Source of the DNA: Phlebiopsis flavidoalba
Lineage: Eukaryota; Basidiomycota; Agaricomycetes; Polyporales; Phanerochaetaceae
NCBI GenBank assembly: GCA_035772785.1
Contig: JAOCPU010000048.1
Location: 1 to 64,000 of the forward strand
Direction of reading: 5' to 3'
DNA: 64,000 nucleotides
Shown here: positions 25,235-36,188 of the stretch, piece after piece
Position numbering within the stretch: position 1 is the stretch's first letter
Layout: each line of letters opens with the position of its first letter
Made by a program: the position numbers and the translations under genes
Notes under the pieces: generated by a model
What the model saw: the letters and a program-made list of their open reading frames with translations, nothing else
The model's database searches: none
What the model was told of the DNA's origin: nothing

Positions 25235-25750
25235 CATGTCTACGCTCTCCCTAGATCGCACGTGCTCACCTGGACGTCCCCCTAAACTACGTTTCCAGTG
25301 TCCCCATACTCTACGGACCCTCGCTACGACCAACCTTAGGTTCAACGTCACGCTATTCTAGCTCGTGGTGCTCCCCGAATGCATAGAGGCGGCTGACGAC
25401 TACGGAGATAAAACATAAGCGAGGGCGGGGAGACGTATTGGGGATGATGGTGCGTATTCTCCGACTGCCCCCGTCATCATCCTCTTTCTTGTTAGGACTA
25501 CCTTCCTTGCCGTTGGCTGGATGCCCTTGCTACGTATACCCATGACCTGGTGCTGCTTTCTGGTGCCTGGAAGTACTGTCGAAGATGTGTTGAAATTGCT
25601 GGCTTTCTCGTCGCTCATGCTCAGCGAGAACGCACGATCCCCCGTCCCTCAAGAAACCGCCGGTCATGCTCTCAGCTCTGCTCGTATCATACTACATCGC
25701 GTCTTCCGACGTAACCATCTTGCCAACTCTTCAACGTGTTTCGTCTAAGC
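25235..25750 (+). CDS. Array unit 4 gene, incomplete
   Basis: Starts MSTLSL at 25235 with the same first codons as unit 1, then diverges through a frame change. A later frame at about 25521-25748 (PMTWCCFLVPGSTVEDVLKLL) follows in the plus direction, with a hydrophobic stretch before it in place of exon 3. The exon structure could not be resolved. Product unrecognised. Confidence 0.3.
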
Positions 25751-26069
25751 TCGACCCTACGGTCGTGTGGGAGTTTCGCTCGTCATTTCCTACGTCGCCT
25801 CTATCTCTCTCAATGTCTTGTGGTCGACGACGCTGCTCAATTCACTTGCCCCTTGTCTCGTTGTTTCTTCGCCAAACTCGCAGTTCAACTTGGACGTCCC
25901 CTTGGAGTGATATCACGAATCTCTCGATTCGTCATCAACCAGTGACAAGTTCTTGTGCAACACTTGTCACAAAATGTAGTCACGTAACTATCGACATTAA
26001 TCCACCATCCTACATAGCATCCCCCTTGTAGTTCAGATACCAGTACAATACTGAAACTGGATATAAATC

Positions 26070-27557
26070 CTACAAACACTTGAAAGCATCAACCGTCCCT
26101 GTCTGTAAATGACAACCGCAAGATGTCGCTGATAATTTGAACTTTATTGGGAAAGAACACACGAAGTTCGTTCCTAATGTACTCGCATCGGGGATTGTAG
26201 TGCCCTCGCTGAGGAGCACGAGCTCGACTGCCTGGAGATGGGGGAAGCCACCCAAAAACTCTCAGTTCGTCCCAGGGCAAATCGAACAGGTCGGGCCCGA
26301 AGAACGCAAAGTCTATGACGAGCCGGATTGTCCGAACAGAATTCGGAAGAGTGAGCAGTGCGCGACAAAGATCACGAATGATGTCCGCTGAACGACGGGT
26401 AAGGCCCATGAGGACGGTGAGCTGGAGGGTCTCCAGTCCATGACCATAGGGCAAGGTTGAGCTCCTCATCCCACGCATCGCCGATGTCAGCTAAGCCAAC
26501 TCAAGTCAGTCAACACGTTTGGAGCGCAGCGTATAAACAGCTTACAGTTTCATCAACACGTCCTGTCCAACAACGAAAAACGCTTCCCGGACGTCCATCT
26601 TGAGTTCTTTGAGCGTCGTTGCACTGCTGTTGCTTTCAACAACAGCAAACATAAGGGCTTGTAGCTCGAACTCGTCGTTGAGCGCGACATCGAGAGACTC
26701 TGCATGCGCTACGAATGACGGGAGGCTTCGAGGCACGCAAGCATGTACTATCGATGCTCGGGCGCTGCGCGGATCCGCCAGCGATGCGCAACAAACGCAG
26801 TCGCAAGTCCCGCCGGTGGGAGACAGCCGACGCGGCCGCGGGCACAGCATCCCCTGCCCCAGGCCTCCAGAAGATATCAATCAAGACGCGCTCGCGATGC
26901 GGCGGAAGAGAGACGGAGGAGTTCCCAGAGGACGTACTGTTGCCTTGGAGCATGACGCCGACGTTTATTCTGAAGCGTGAGCGACGCGAGAGGCGTCGGG
27001 CGCGCGGCGACATAAGGGGCTCTGCTATGCTCGGGCGAAATGACGAGGTCCTGGATGTGCAGGTCGCGCAGGCGCGGCAGCACGGACCGCCATCATCTGC
27101 AGCGTGGGGGGGGGGGGGGCTGCAGCGTGCTCACGCCGGGGAAGATGTAGTGCCATCTTTGTCGCCGGGCCATCGCCAGGGGTCTTCCCCCTCCGGACGC
27201 TCGGTCTCTTCATCTGAGTCGTACTCGTCTGTGGGGTAGCTCGCGGGAGGTGCTCGTGCCCAGGATGTGCAGCTCAGTCACCCAGGACGCGAGCAGGGCA
27301 GCGCGTGGAATGTGCGAGCGAAAGCGCTCCAGTCGGGGACTTCGACGGAGGGTTATGCTTCGTGGGGGATCGTCGGCATCTTCGAGGGCGTGATGTGTAC
27401 GGTGTGCGGAAGAGGAGCTTGCGCGCGAACGGTGACCACGCGACCACGCTCGATCGACGAGGGAACAGTTGGATAGCGAGACTTTGTCATGGCGCAGATG
27501 CCCAATGACTTCATCGACCAGCTCCTGTGGGAGCCTCTGGCCGAGCACGAATTTCAT
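26070..27557 (-). CDS. F-box/leucine-rich-repeat protein
   Basis: The minus strand starts MKFVLGQRLPQELVDEVIGHL at 27557 and continues with a KVSLSNCSLVDRAW segment, a textbook N-terminal F-box (LPxELxxxIxxxL, then CSLVxRxW). Downstream come FARKLLFRT (after a frame change), LPRLRDLHIQDLVIS, ALNDEFELQALMFAV, then the intact C-terminal part GHGLETLQLTVLMGL, RALLTLPNSVRTIRLVIDF and FPHLQAVELVLLSEGT. F-box proteins recruit substrates to SCF ubiquitin ligases, and the leucine-rich repeats are the presumed substrate surface. About 495 codons is normal for the Agaricomycete family. A 14-G run near 27106-27119 marks one of several frame changes. Introns were not placed with certainty. Confidence 0.7.
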
Positions 27558-28053
27558 GGGGAATTGTTACTGTAAAAGTCAGAGAGTTAGCGTACGCTTC
27601 TAGGTGTATGAGGTCAAAGACAGGGTGCGGAAACTTGCAGAAGAGCAACGAGTCCAAGTTGTTCCTATACAATGACCGCATTGCGACCGGCCGTAGCCGT
27701 GTCTTCTCAAGAGGGTCGAAGCATCTCACGAGCTTCGCTCTAGAGGAAGACGCTAGTCCCAAGAAGTCAGGCGGTACCCACAGGTGCCCACGCCGCGCCG
27801 GTTGCAAGCAATCCCCTTGAATGTATTCGGCGACAAATGTCTCGTCCGGGTTACTAATGTCTGGATTCGTATCATTGACATGCTTTGACGAAAGGACGTG
27901 AATGTCAGACGAGGTACGCACGGGAATGCCGACACAATCAGCGCTGTTCAAGGCGTTCGTTACGAAGAGAGATGCAGTCGGATTATGTAAGCACGAGGGC
28001 GGGGCGAAATGCCGCTTGATCCCGCCTGTTCCCGACGTCCACCTCGATATCAT
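27511..28053 (-). CDS. Hypothetical protein, 180-codon uninterrupted frame
   Basis: One uninterrupted minus-strand frame, starting MISRWTSGTGGIKRHF, with unbiased composition (SDIHVLSSKHVNDTNPD, HPVFDLIHLEAY). Its 3' end overlaps the start of the F-box gene, so it either ends earlier through an intron or is spurious. No known domain seen. Confidence 0.3.
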   Translation of the reverse strand: MISRWTSGTGGIKRHFAPPSCLHNPTASLFVTNALNSADCVGIPVRTSSDIHVLSSKHVNDTNPDISNPDETFVAEYIQGDCLQPARRGHLWVPPDFLGLASSSRAKLVRCFDPLEKTRLRPVAMRSLYRNNLDSLLFCKFPHPVFDLIHLEAYANSLTFTVTIPHEIRARPEAPTGAGR

Positions 28054-28611
28054 ACCATGTTCAAGCGCCGAGATCCCCTTTCCGTACCAGCTGTCGGACT
28101 ATAAGGGCTACCATTCACCTTCACAAGCGTCCCCATGGTGAATGGCTGCTATGCTATGCCACCAGCGATATCTCCTTGTCCGCAAATTTTACAAGTATAA
28201 GTACTCACGCTTTCGCTGGGTTGACAGGCCATCCATCTTTCGTCGCCGCTGGTCAGAAGTCTTCGCACTACGGCGAAAGCTATATCTCTGGATTACTCAG
28301 TGCAAAGTCCTCATTGCTCTTCCTTCACTGTGCCGTCGCCTCGAATGTCGTGCGTAGGTAAAAGTCTGGACCAGCCTCCAGGCGGAGAGGGCGACATTCC
28401 GGTCAACACACGGTCTGTGTGGTTGTTAAGGAGATGGTAAAATACACTCATTGCCTAGTTGGATGAGATGACCATGGGTCAGACAGTGACCTTGAAACTG
28501 ACAAATGACAACGCATGAGTAGTAGTCACGGCGGACCCAAAGTAGAAGCTTTGCCATGAGGCTGGCCACCTTGATCTACCCCGCAAGATGCCGGTGGCCT
28601 TTCTACTCTTC

Positions 28612-28622
28612 GATAATAAATA
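28612..28622 (+). promoter_or_regulatory. TATA-like element of the zinc-finger gene
   Basis: ATAATAAATAG about 90 bp before the ATG at 28710. The leader between them is pyrimidine-rich, as at other promoters in the window. Confidence 0.45.
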
Positions 28623-28709
28623 GGACCCTTCCTATGCTGGACGCTCTCTCTGTGCCCCCTTCCTCGCCTCATCTCTTCGCGCAGTCGGATAATTACTGAG
28701 GTCTGCATC

Positions 28710-29367
28710 ATGCCTGCTTACGTCGATCCCGTTCTTTGTGTGAGTGTCATTTGTTCTCTTGATTCTGGACTCTTACTCACATATATACAGTTCGAGAAGA
28801 GGCGAGCGCGATGCGCCATATGCCGAGACCAAATTTTCTCGAGTGCAGGACAATACATGGAGCACATTGAAAGAGAAACACAAGGTCCAGGGTCAAACCA
28901 AGTACGCAGTCCTCTCATTCACCCCACGCTGCTGAGGAGACTCACTTCTTACTCAGGTCTCTATGGGTGTATCTTCCGCTCAACGTGTGCAACCAAATGC
29001 CAGACGTGGTCCCACATGAGGGATCACTATCAAGGCATCTCAACATAATGCGATTCGTTTTTGCCCTGCCCCCGACTGCTTCCCGGATCCCGACCATCCG
29101 CGTATCTCGTACAGCTCTACGCAGTGGAAGTCTATGCAGGCCCACATGAACGTGAAGCACCGCAAAATGTGGTCTTATGAAGCGGCTACCGACCCCCGAA
29201 CAGGCTTATTCGGAATACTGGACCCCGCCCCGAAGCACTGGGGCTGGGGAAGTATACAGCTGCCAGTGCCCATCAAGGTAGAAGTCTCTACGGATAGTTC
29301 TGTGGCAAACACCAGTGCCGAGGGCCCTCAAGCTCAGAACTCAGGCACCCCCACTGTGTCTGAGTGA
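28710..29367 (+). CDS. C2H2-like zinc-finger protein
   Basis: Exon 1 (28710-28739) encodes MPAYVDPVLC. A 51-bp intron (28740-28790, GTGAGT to ATACAG) follows. Exon 2 (28791-28901) encodes FEKRRARCAICRDQIFSSAG and continues QYMEHIERE. A 55-bp intron (28902-28956) ends ACTCAG. Exon 3 reads GLYGCIFRSTCATKCQTW and SHMRDHYQ, then after one frame change RFCPAPDCFPDPDHP, WKSMQAHMNVKHRKMW and an acidic, Ser/Thr-rich tail to the stop at 29365-29367. Cys pairs followed by HMRDHY and HMNVKH are typical C2H2-type finger remnants, suggesting a nucleic-acid-binding or degenerate zinc-finger role. The intron/exon join into exon 3 is also one base out of frame. Orthology not recognised. Confidence 0.6.
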
Positions 29368-30727
29368 CGACCTACCTATCACTGCTAAAGCAACGCCCAG
29401 TCAAAACTGCTTTGGCTACCCTCGAGTCTTTTACACGACGTCTGGAAACAACTGTCTCGTTCCGGATCCCTCTCGACTGCAAGTAGGAGCCTCCTCGACT
29501 TCTTGCATGGAGCCTCGCGCCTCGTCAAGTCTAGCCAGCAGGAGTTAGTCGAACGAGCCGATGGATCTGTTTTCTCTACTCTCTTTATTGCTATTTGCTA
29601 TATGTGAATGTATAGTACGAAAATCCGCTGTATAGTTATGTCAATGATCTCAGCCTTGTAATAAGTTTCCTTGCTTCGTGTCTGCCGGTGCGAAAGGAAC
29701 CTTTAGCCCCCCCGTCGGCACTCGGCTAGCATCGTACGACATAGCCTACGCTCCAAACACGACAGTCGAGCTCACTCTTCGATGAGTGGACTTGCAGTCT
29801 GCGTTCGTGGGCGGCCGCAATAATCTATGCCTGAGTCTGTCCGTGATTGGCGCGGCATTCGACGGCTTGGGGGTGCAATCTCGATTTCCATCTTTCGGCG
29901 TTTGCCGCGCCTCGTCACGGACGCGTAGTCCGGACTGGCGTTCGATCCCTCCGTCCACCCACTGTTAGATAGAAACCACTCATCTTGTTGCCGATTCTTA
30001 CGCGCCTTGTTATCTATACTCACTAGCTTTTGCACAACTGCACATGAAGGTAGTAGTCTGTTCTTGAGGGGCTCGTCATGATGATAAACGATTTTATTGA
30101 TATATTCTCTAGGGCAGCACACTCACAAACGTGAAACGTGAAACGCAGAAACTCGAGCCTGGCTGGAACCCTTGGGGAAATATACACCCTTGATTTTATC
30201 CCGAAAAAATGCGGATTCATCTCCTCCTTACTCCCTCGCAAGTCGTTTCACGCCTTCAGGGTATTCCTGACCAAGAGTGATTGAGGAGGCTGTGTCGCGT
30301 CGTGACGCGTTGAGTTGCCGATGGAGGGCCCGGGCGACGTGACAGCTTGTGTGCTCGTTGCCTGAGCCTTTGGGTCTCATTGCCCGCCGCAGCTCGCAGC
30401 TTGTTTCGCTTGAGAGCGGCGCAGGGGTGCCCAATGGGACCGTCCATGTCGCATCCAAATTCCCTATTTGGCCTCACAGCGGTCTACCCTGATGGCTGTT
30501 CGCTCACAAGCGACTAGACCACTGTTGGCGCAGTCAGGATATACTGCCTCTAAGTAAGGTAAGCTACTTGTAGCCAATCATATACGACGTCTCCTGACTG
30601 TATAGCCGCATGGGTAGACACTGTGTTACACCCCTTCTCATGATGGAGTTTCCGCGCCTTGACTGCGGGAAACGGAGGCGGTCGCTCGAGGCTTCGCAAT
30701 TTACGTGCCTTCGGACTCGCGATTCTG
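29368..30727. other. No firmly supported gene
   Basis: A minus-strand frame at 29772-30122 (116 codons, with RRGKRRKMEIEIAPPSRR) has fairly natural composition but no start context, intron or domain that supports it. The rest is short overlapping frames. Confidence 0.35.
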
Positions 30728-30736
30728 TATTTAAAG
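30728..30736 (+). promoter_or_regulatory. TATA box of the TAP-like hydrolase gene
   Basis: TATTTAAAG 52 bp upstream of the ATG at 30788. Confidence 0.55.
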
Positions 30737-30787
30737 AGCAAGCCCTCTATGCGAACTACAGATCACCACCTCACAACGCCTTCACCC

Positions 30788-33190
30788 ATGCGTTCATCTT
30801 ACTCCACAGCGACACTGTCGCTCCTAGCTTTGTCTTCCGGGATTGCAGCTCATGCAAAAATTCAGGTAGCTCGCCGACGGGCGCAGGATTTCGACTGGTC
30901 CGGGGTAAGTCGCTCCTCTGTGCCCCTTCACATGTCGGTTTTGACTTTAATCTCAGCTTGCGCCATCCCGCAACCTTTCATGGACGCCATGTTATGAAGT
31001 ATTCGAATGCTCCAGATTCACGGTAAGGACTACTAGGGCGTGGCGTATAAATTTAAGCCACTGACCTTACTATGTGTAGGTGCCTTTGCAGTACTCTAAC
31101 CTCAGTGCAGGTGAAGCTCAGATTGCAATGGTCATGTCACCATCAACCTTCAAACCCGGGGATAAGGATTACCTCGGACCCATCTTGTTCAACCCAGGTA
31201 CAGTCAACCCTAGTGGTTCCTGCACACTGTATGACTGATGACGTTTTGTCGCACCACCAGAATAACTCGGTCCCGGCCAGTCCGGTACACAATATATCCT
31301 CGAGTTTGCCGAATACTTCCGCGCGATTGTTTGGCCCAAAATACGACCTTGTCGGTTTCGATCCTCGTGGTAAGTGTCATGTAAAACCTATGTGACCATA
31401 TTGCCCATCGGGACTGATTGAAATACCAGGCGTCGGAGAGACGACACCGTTTCTTCTCAATCTTCCAGTCTCCAGCTGAGGCGTTAGAGTTTTACTCCAA
31501 TTATCCGCTGAATGCCAACGAATCCGCGTCGTCGTTCAGAGGGCCGGCGCTTTACACTCAACCCAAATTAATGGGCAACCTTGTCCGGGACAGGGCCAAG
31601 GAAGTCGCTGAGTCGGTATCGACTGCAGCCTTGGCTACAGACATGTTGGCCATCAGCTCAGAGCGTTTGGATTCGAAAAAACTGAATTACTGGGGCATCT
31701 CGTAAGTTTCCGTCTAAAAGATATATGTCTACTGACATTTCCATGTGCTCTAACTAGTTATGGAACTGGTGCTTGGCGCGACGTGAGTTTTGGCCCCTCC
31801 CAACTCATTCACGAAGCTTCTCACATATTCTCTTAGATTCGCTGCTATGTTCCCGAACAACGTTGGCCGCTTACTGATCGACGGAGTCGTAAACTCGCAT
31901 GATTACTACGATCGGTCGGTGCCATACCATTCATGGTCCCGTTCACGATAATACTCACATACGAGTCAGGCAATTTGTCGAGGGGGATCCCTCCTCGACT
32001 CCGACAAGGCTTTCCAACACAGTCTTGGAGGGGCATGCGTGGGAAAGCTGGCCCTAGCGTCGTTTGTCCTATCTACGAAAATACCACCGAGCTTGTCAGC
32101 GCTCGCGTCGAACAAGATCATCAACGACGTACACCTCCATCCTGTCCCCGTCTACAACAGCACCGGCCCTTCCACCGTAACATTTCGGGTCGCAGTAGAT
32201 TCACAGTGCTCATGAGCGACGCTATTCCAGGTCGCGTATTATACCCCTTATCCATTGGCAGTATCATCATGGCGGGCTCGCCCAACTCGAACAAGGCATC
32301 AGCGGCGACATCAATCTACAGTGGCTCTATCACAGCCTCAGTGGCCAACTCGATACCTGCAATTTCACACAGCAGTCAGGTCCGTCCGTTCGTGTTCGCC
32401 AACCTAGTTGAAGTTACAAGCGCAATTTCTTGGCGGAGACGTTCTTGTCAACACCACGATGTCATTTGATGAAGCTAAGGCCGATATGATCGCGAATGTA
32501 GGAGTTTCCAGATTTGGCTCCTGACCTCTACGACATTCTCGGGAGGCACTTGCTCGTGAGTACTCTTTGTGCTCTATTCGTTTTTCAGATTCTGACGACG
32601 CAAATAGAGGATGGCCGGTCACACCGGGAAAAAGACCGTTTCAACGGTGAGCCATATATATGCATATCTCGGAAACATCAAACCGATACGTTGTACAGCA
32701 TCTTTCGTTACTAACGGACACAAGCTCGCCAATTATGCCTGATTGGTAACACGTTTTGGTGAGTGATTGGTCGACCTCATCTTAGCTCTTTGATGCTCAT
32801 CTTCCCGTCAGACCCCATCACACCTATTGCTGGAGCCCGCAACACATGTCGGCCGGATTCACTGGCTCGGTTCCTGCTGCAGCAGAATACTACTGGGGTA
32901 TGTTCACATCACATTTTGAACACGTTCAAGGTATAATTAACGCCCCTTAAGCATACCTCACTTTCTGGCTTCTCGACATGTTACCGAATCTAGCCATCCA
33001 AAGCGATTCTTCGCCAATGGTAACGATATGGGCCGGCTCTCGGGACAGTATGACAAACCTGACGATCATGGCAAGATCCTTGTCGGAGATACTTCGACGA
33101 ACTCGCAAGCGGCTTCGCGACGTCTAACTTCGACCCTTCTCACACAGTCGTGCGTCGTGTATTCGATCAGGGAAGGATTATCAGCTCTTT
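30788..33190 (+). CDS. TAP-like secreted alpha/beta hydrolase
   Basis: Exon 1 (30788-30904) encodes a signal peptide, MRSSYSTATLSLLALSSG followed by IAAHA, then FDWSG. Exon 2 (30957-31022) encodes LAPSRNLSWTPCYEVFECSR. Exon 3 starts at 31080 with VPLQYSNLSAGEAQIAM and ends at LGPILFNPG. Later exons give GPGQSGTQYILEFAEYF, YDLVGFDPRG (GTAAGT intron) and GVGETTPF. The nucleophile elbow is GIS-YG, split by an intron (31702-31757), then FAAMFPNNVGRLLIDGVVN. The C-terminal TAP domain has IGNTF/DPITPIAGARN across an intron and HTSLSGFSTC, which contains the likely catalytic His. This is the alpha/beta-hydrolase plus TAP_C architecture of Streptomyces tripeptidyl aminopeptidases, common in basidiomycetes. 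Ten or so short introns are all GT-AG. Single-base frame changes appear after exon 3. The exact stop is uncertain. Confidence 0.8.
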
Positions 33191-33849
33191 CGTCGTAGGT
33201 GGCCGGCTTCATATGCTAATACGGTGATCTTACGAATTTCTTGCTCCAGCAATGTAACTCTCATGGCCGGTATGGTGACGTGCGCTCGCGCGTCGCTTTC
33301 TTCATGGTTTAATGGTTAGCGATGTGCTGACGTTTCAATCTGCGGAACACTTTTTCGGGCATAAGTACTAGTGCACTTTTTGCGGACTTTCCACATAAGT
33401 CCATACTTAGTTAGTAGTTGCTGTGTCGAGCTATTGACTTCCGGTGAAGTTGGGGACCCAAAATCATGTGTGCACTAATTAATGCATGTAATGTCTGCAA
33501 GATTAGAGCGCGGGATACATAGAGTTACCGAGTAAGGCTTACCCAAGCACAATTCCGAGCTACAGGCGCGGAAAAGATTGCTAGCGAAGAAGCAACAAAA
33601 CCCATGTCGCATTCTGATCAGGAAGCTCGATTGGCTAGTTAAAATAGGAATTTGCTCAATGCTGGATATTGGCGACGATGCGTGCACCTTTACAAATGGC
33701 AATGCCTAGAGGTGTCATCATATAAATGTGCAGGGGACTATGGGCCTCGGGGGATGAGCAGGGGGGGATATCAGATCGAAAACCTCCAGCTGCACTTGTG
33801 GGCGAAATTGCTTTGATAAAAAAAAAAACAATTAAACATTCTTCCTCGG

Positions 33850-35247
33850 ACAGGTGGATTGTGTGCGCGTGCCAAGTTCTCTTCCAGACGCTACCCACGA
33901 GGATAAGTGGTGCAGTATCATGCGAGTAGAGCGTTCGTCGGGTCGGAAACTGTAACCGTAACATTGGTGTCCGTTCATGCTGGGGACTTACGGGATAACG
34001 TTGTCGGCCCTGGGCAAGAGGAAGCCACCCAATCGCTACCTTGCTGTGGACTATCTAGGCTCCGTGCTTTGCTGCGCGATGCTGTTGCAAAGCGTTTGAA
34101 CTAGTTTCTTGTGCGAGTAGGCAGATTTTTCCTTCTGGGCAGCAATCTAGGAAACGGAATCTTTTTTGCGCATGTCCGTGTCGGAGAGGTTGGCAGTGCT
34201 AGTCCTGTGAATACCAGGGATAAGCGAGGCACAATGTCATCAGTCATCACAGGACAATACAACCACCCTGTCGTACTAATCGTCCCCAGTGAGCAATCAG
34301 CCCTTGGCCAAGGGGACTGAAAGCAACCAGAGCTATGCCGAGCTCTTTAACAAGCTTGGAAGATCCCCAACTCTCTCGATGTCGAGCGTGGAAAGGCCCG
34401 AGTAGGCGATATTGCACTGGGATACGGCAGACAGAAATTGGATGGCACGGCGTGGGCACGCCGAAGAGTGTCGAGAGAGCATTCGGAGATACCGAGATGT
34501 TTTACTTTTCCCGTCCTACGAGGTTTGTCAGTGTTACGAATTTCTGTCAGCAATAAATTGCCATTACTTAACAGCTTCTGCCATGGCGCCAATTGTGATC
34601 TACCATTGTTCCTAAATTATGTTTCTGGATGGTGTCATCGCGATACGTACCTCGATGGGAGTAATTGGCATGCGGCGCGGGGCTTGCGCGGTTTCTTTCA
34701 ATTTTGTACGCATCCAATTGGCTTCGAGAAGATAGACACCTACCGGTGAAGATACCAAAGATCGATGTGATCTACTACCAAGTCTTTTCAACGCCAAATT
34801 TATCGAGGGCCTCCTGTGCGTACTCCGGGGTGCCCCACAATGTTGAAAAACCCTTCGTGGCCGCCACCCACGACGAATCCGAATTTGGTTGCGAGGAAAA
34901 TCTGCGTCGCGTTTACCACTGTACGCTTAAACCTGAGATTGGTACGTTAGCAAGTCATGTACCTGTCAACAGGCCGAACATGGTCATGACAAACCATTTA
35001 CCGATGAATTCTTCGCTATCAGCGTACATATCGGCCGTGTCCCAGAGACGACAGCCCTTTTCGTACGCGGCGGTCAAGTACCTGTGATACAATATCTAAG
35101 CAAGCTGAAGATAGGCGATCTAATAACAATACCTTAAAACGCTCTTCGTCAGGCTTGACGGGGTCATAAAAGCGAGGATAGCCCCATGCATCCGTACCCT
35201 ATGGCACTGACATCGGTCGAGCCAATTTTCCGAGCGGGCAATGGCAT
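33850..35247 (-). CDS. Aldo/keto reductase, copy 1
   Basis: The minus strand starts MPLPARKIGSTDVSAIGYG at 35247, then CMGLSS, DPVKPDEERF after a frame change, LWDTADMYADSEEFIGKW with the catalytic Asp/Tyr, a LATKFGF-type strand, HIDLWYLHR, GKVKHLGISECSLDTLRRA, KELGIALVAFSPLGQGLI, a DTDMRKK loop, and an ADNVIP strand before the cofactor-binding loop. This is the NAD(P)H-dependent TIM-barrel order of aldo/keto reductases (AKR13-like, cytosolic oxidoreductases acting on aldehydes or ketones). TATA-type TTTAAATA lies 80 bp upstream. The C-terminus fades near 33850. A second copy with the same plan lies 0.9 kb upstream. The substrate cannot be told. Confidence 0.75.
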
Positions 35248-35326
35248 GGGCAAGTACAGTACTAACTTGAAATGTGGGAATAATAGAGAAGGTAACCTTG
35301 CACACTGGCCTTGCTATTGTGATGCC

Positions 35327-35334
35327 TTTAAATA
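35327..35334 (-). promoter_or_regulatory. TATA box of aldo/keto reductase copy 1
   Basis: The minus strand reads TATTTAAA about 80 bp before the ATG at 35247. Confidence 0.5.
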
Positions 35335-36188
35335 CCCACACTCTCAGGCTTGACGCGCCGCGTGAGAGTCCCTACTACGCGTGAGGTCGTTGTGCAACGG
35401 TTACTCTATCAATGCGTCTAATGAACGCGTGGCTACATGACCACTCTAGGACTTCACGGCAAGGAAACCCCGTTCGGTCACGAACAGAACCTTGTACCAA
35501 TGTCGCCGGACAGACGCGTCACTCGGACACGTCTTGTAGATGTTCGGGTTTAATCCGAGATAGCGGAAGTCCTTTAGAGGGGTCGGAGATTCATGTACTC
35601 ATGAGGGGAGGGTTCTAGAGAAGTAAACATAACAGCGATGTTGGGCCTTGCCGGTGTCTTCGTAAGCGATAAAGTACATACGAACTGAGAAAGGGCCACT
35701 GCTTACTCGGTACTTACTCACCGTGAAAAACTCAGGGATTATTGCTTCAACGTTGAACAGGACAATTGGGAGCTATGCTGAGTCTCTGAACCAGTTTGAC
35801 ACACAACCAACGAGATAATTCCTGGTTGCGGCCGCCCTTTGCCCGAACGGGGCGGAGAACGTTGAAGTCGACTAGCAAGGAGTGGCGCTAACCTGATGGT
35901 AGTCTGGTCTGCATGACTAAGCAATAAATCCTCACACTCTTCACTAGCAGCGAGGCTCGCCGCTTAGCCTATAGTGGGCACACTCGGGAACACAGCTCGA
36001 ATCTACAAATAACGCACAGTTTTTTGTAGCAAAGATCACGTAGCAGATGTTATTCAAGCTTTCCATGTTGCAGTAATCGGACACGGTTTTTTACACGGCG
36101 TCTTCTCTATCAAGTCATTTTCGGGGTACTCAGCAAACAGCATCGAAGCATGAACTGCGTGCGTTTGGAAGATAAGTTGGCAAAACCT
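35335..36188. other. Spacer between the aldo/keto reductase genes
   Basis: Short frames on both strands, no domain. It would hold the terminator of copy 2 and the 5' flank of copy 1. Confidence 0.4.

Larger units (their letters stand above)
21260..25700 (+). repeat. Tandem array of four about 1-kb gene units plus a partial fifth
   Basis: An anchor (CGATTTRGACAT followed by a GTCTAGCC-like word and a TTGATCGCT-like word) recurs at 21911, 23099, 24089 and 25001, giving periods of about 1190, 990 and 910 bp. Each unit has, in order: a TCGACTCAATG-like 5' block where preserved, the anchor, a conserved promoter-like stretch ending in or near a TATA position, a pyrimidine-rich leader, a short coding exon (STLSL...), a splice region, and a hydrophobic exon containing GTACGCACGCTCTT or a close variant. 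A further copy of the 3' part (TTGTCGACGACC...) lies at about 21340-21480. All units point right. The shared order and the diverged sequence indicate an old tandem duplication. Confidence 0.7.

Noticed and set aside
21260..25700. CRISPR-like or simple satellite array
   Set aside because: Repeat periods are about 1 kb, unequal, and contain promoter and exon structure, so this is a gene-unit array.
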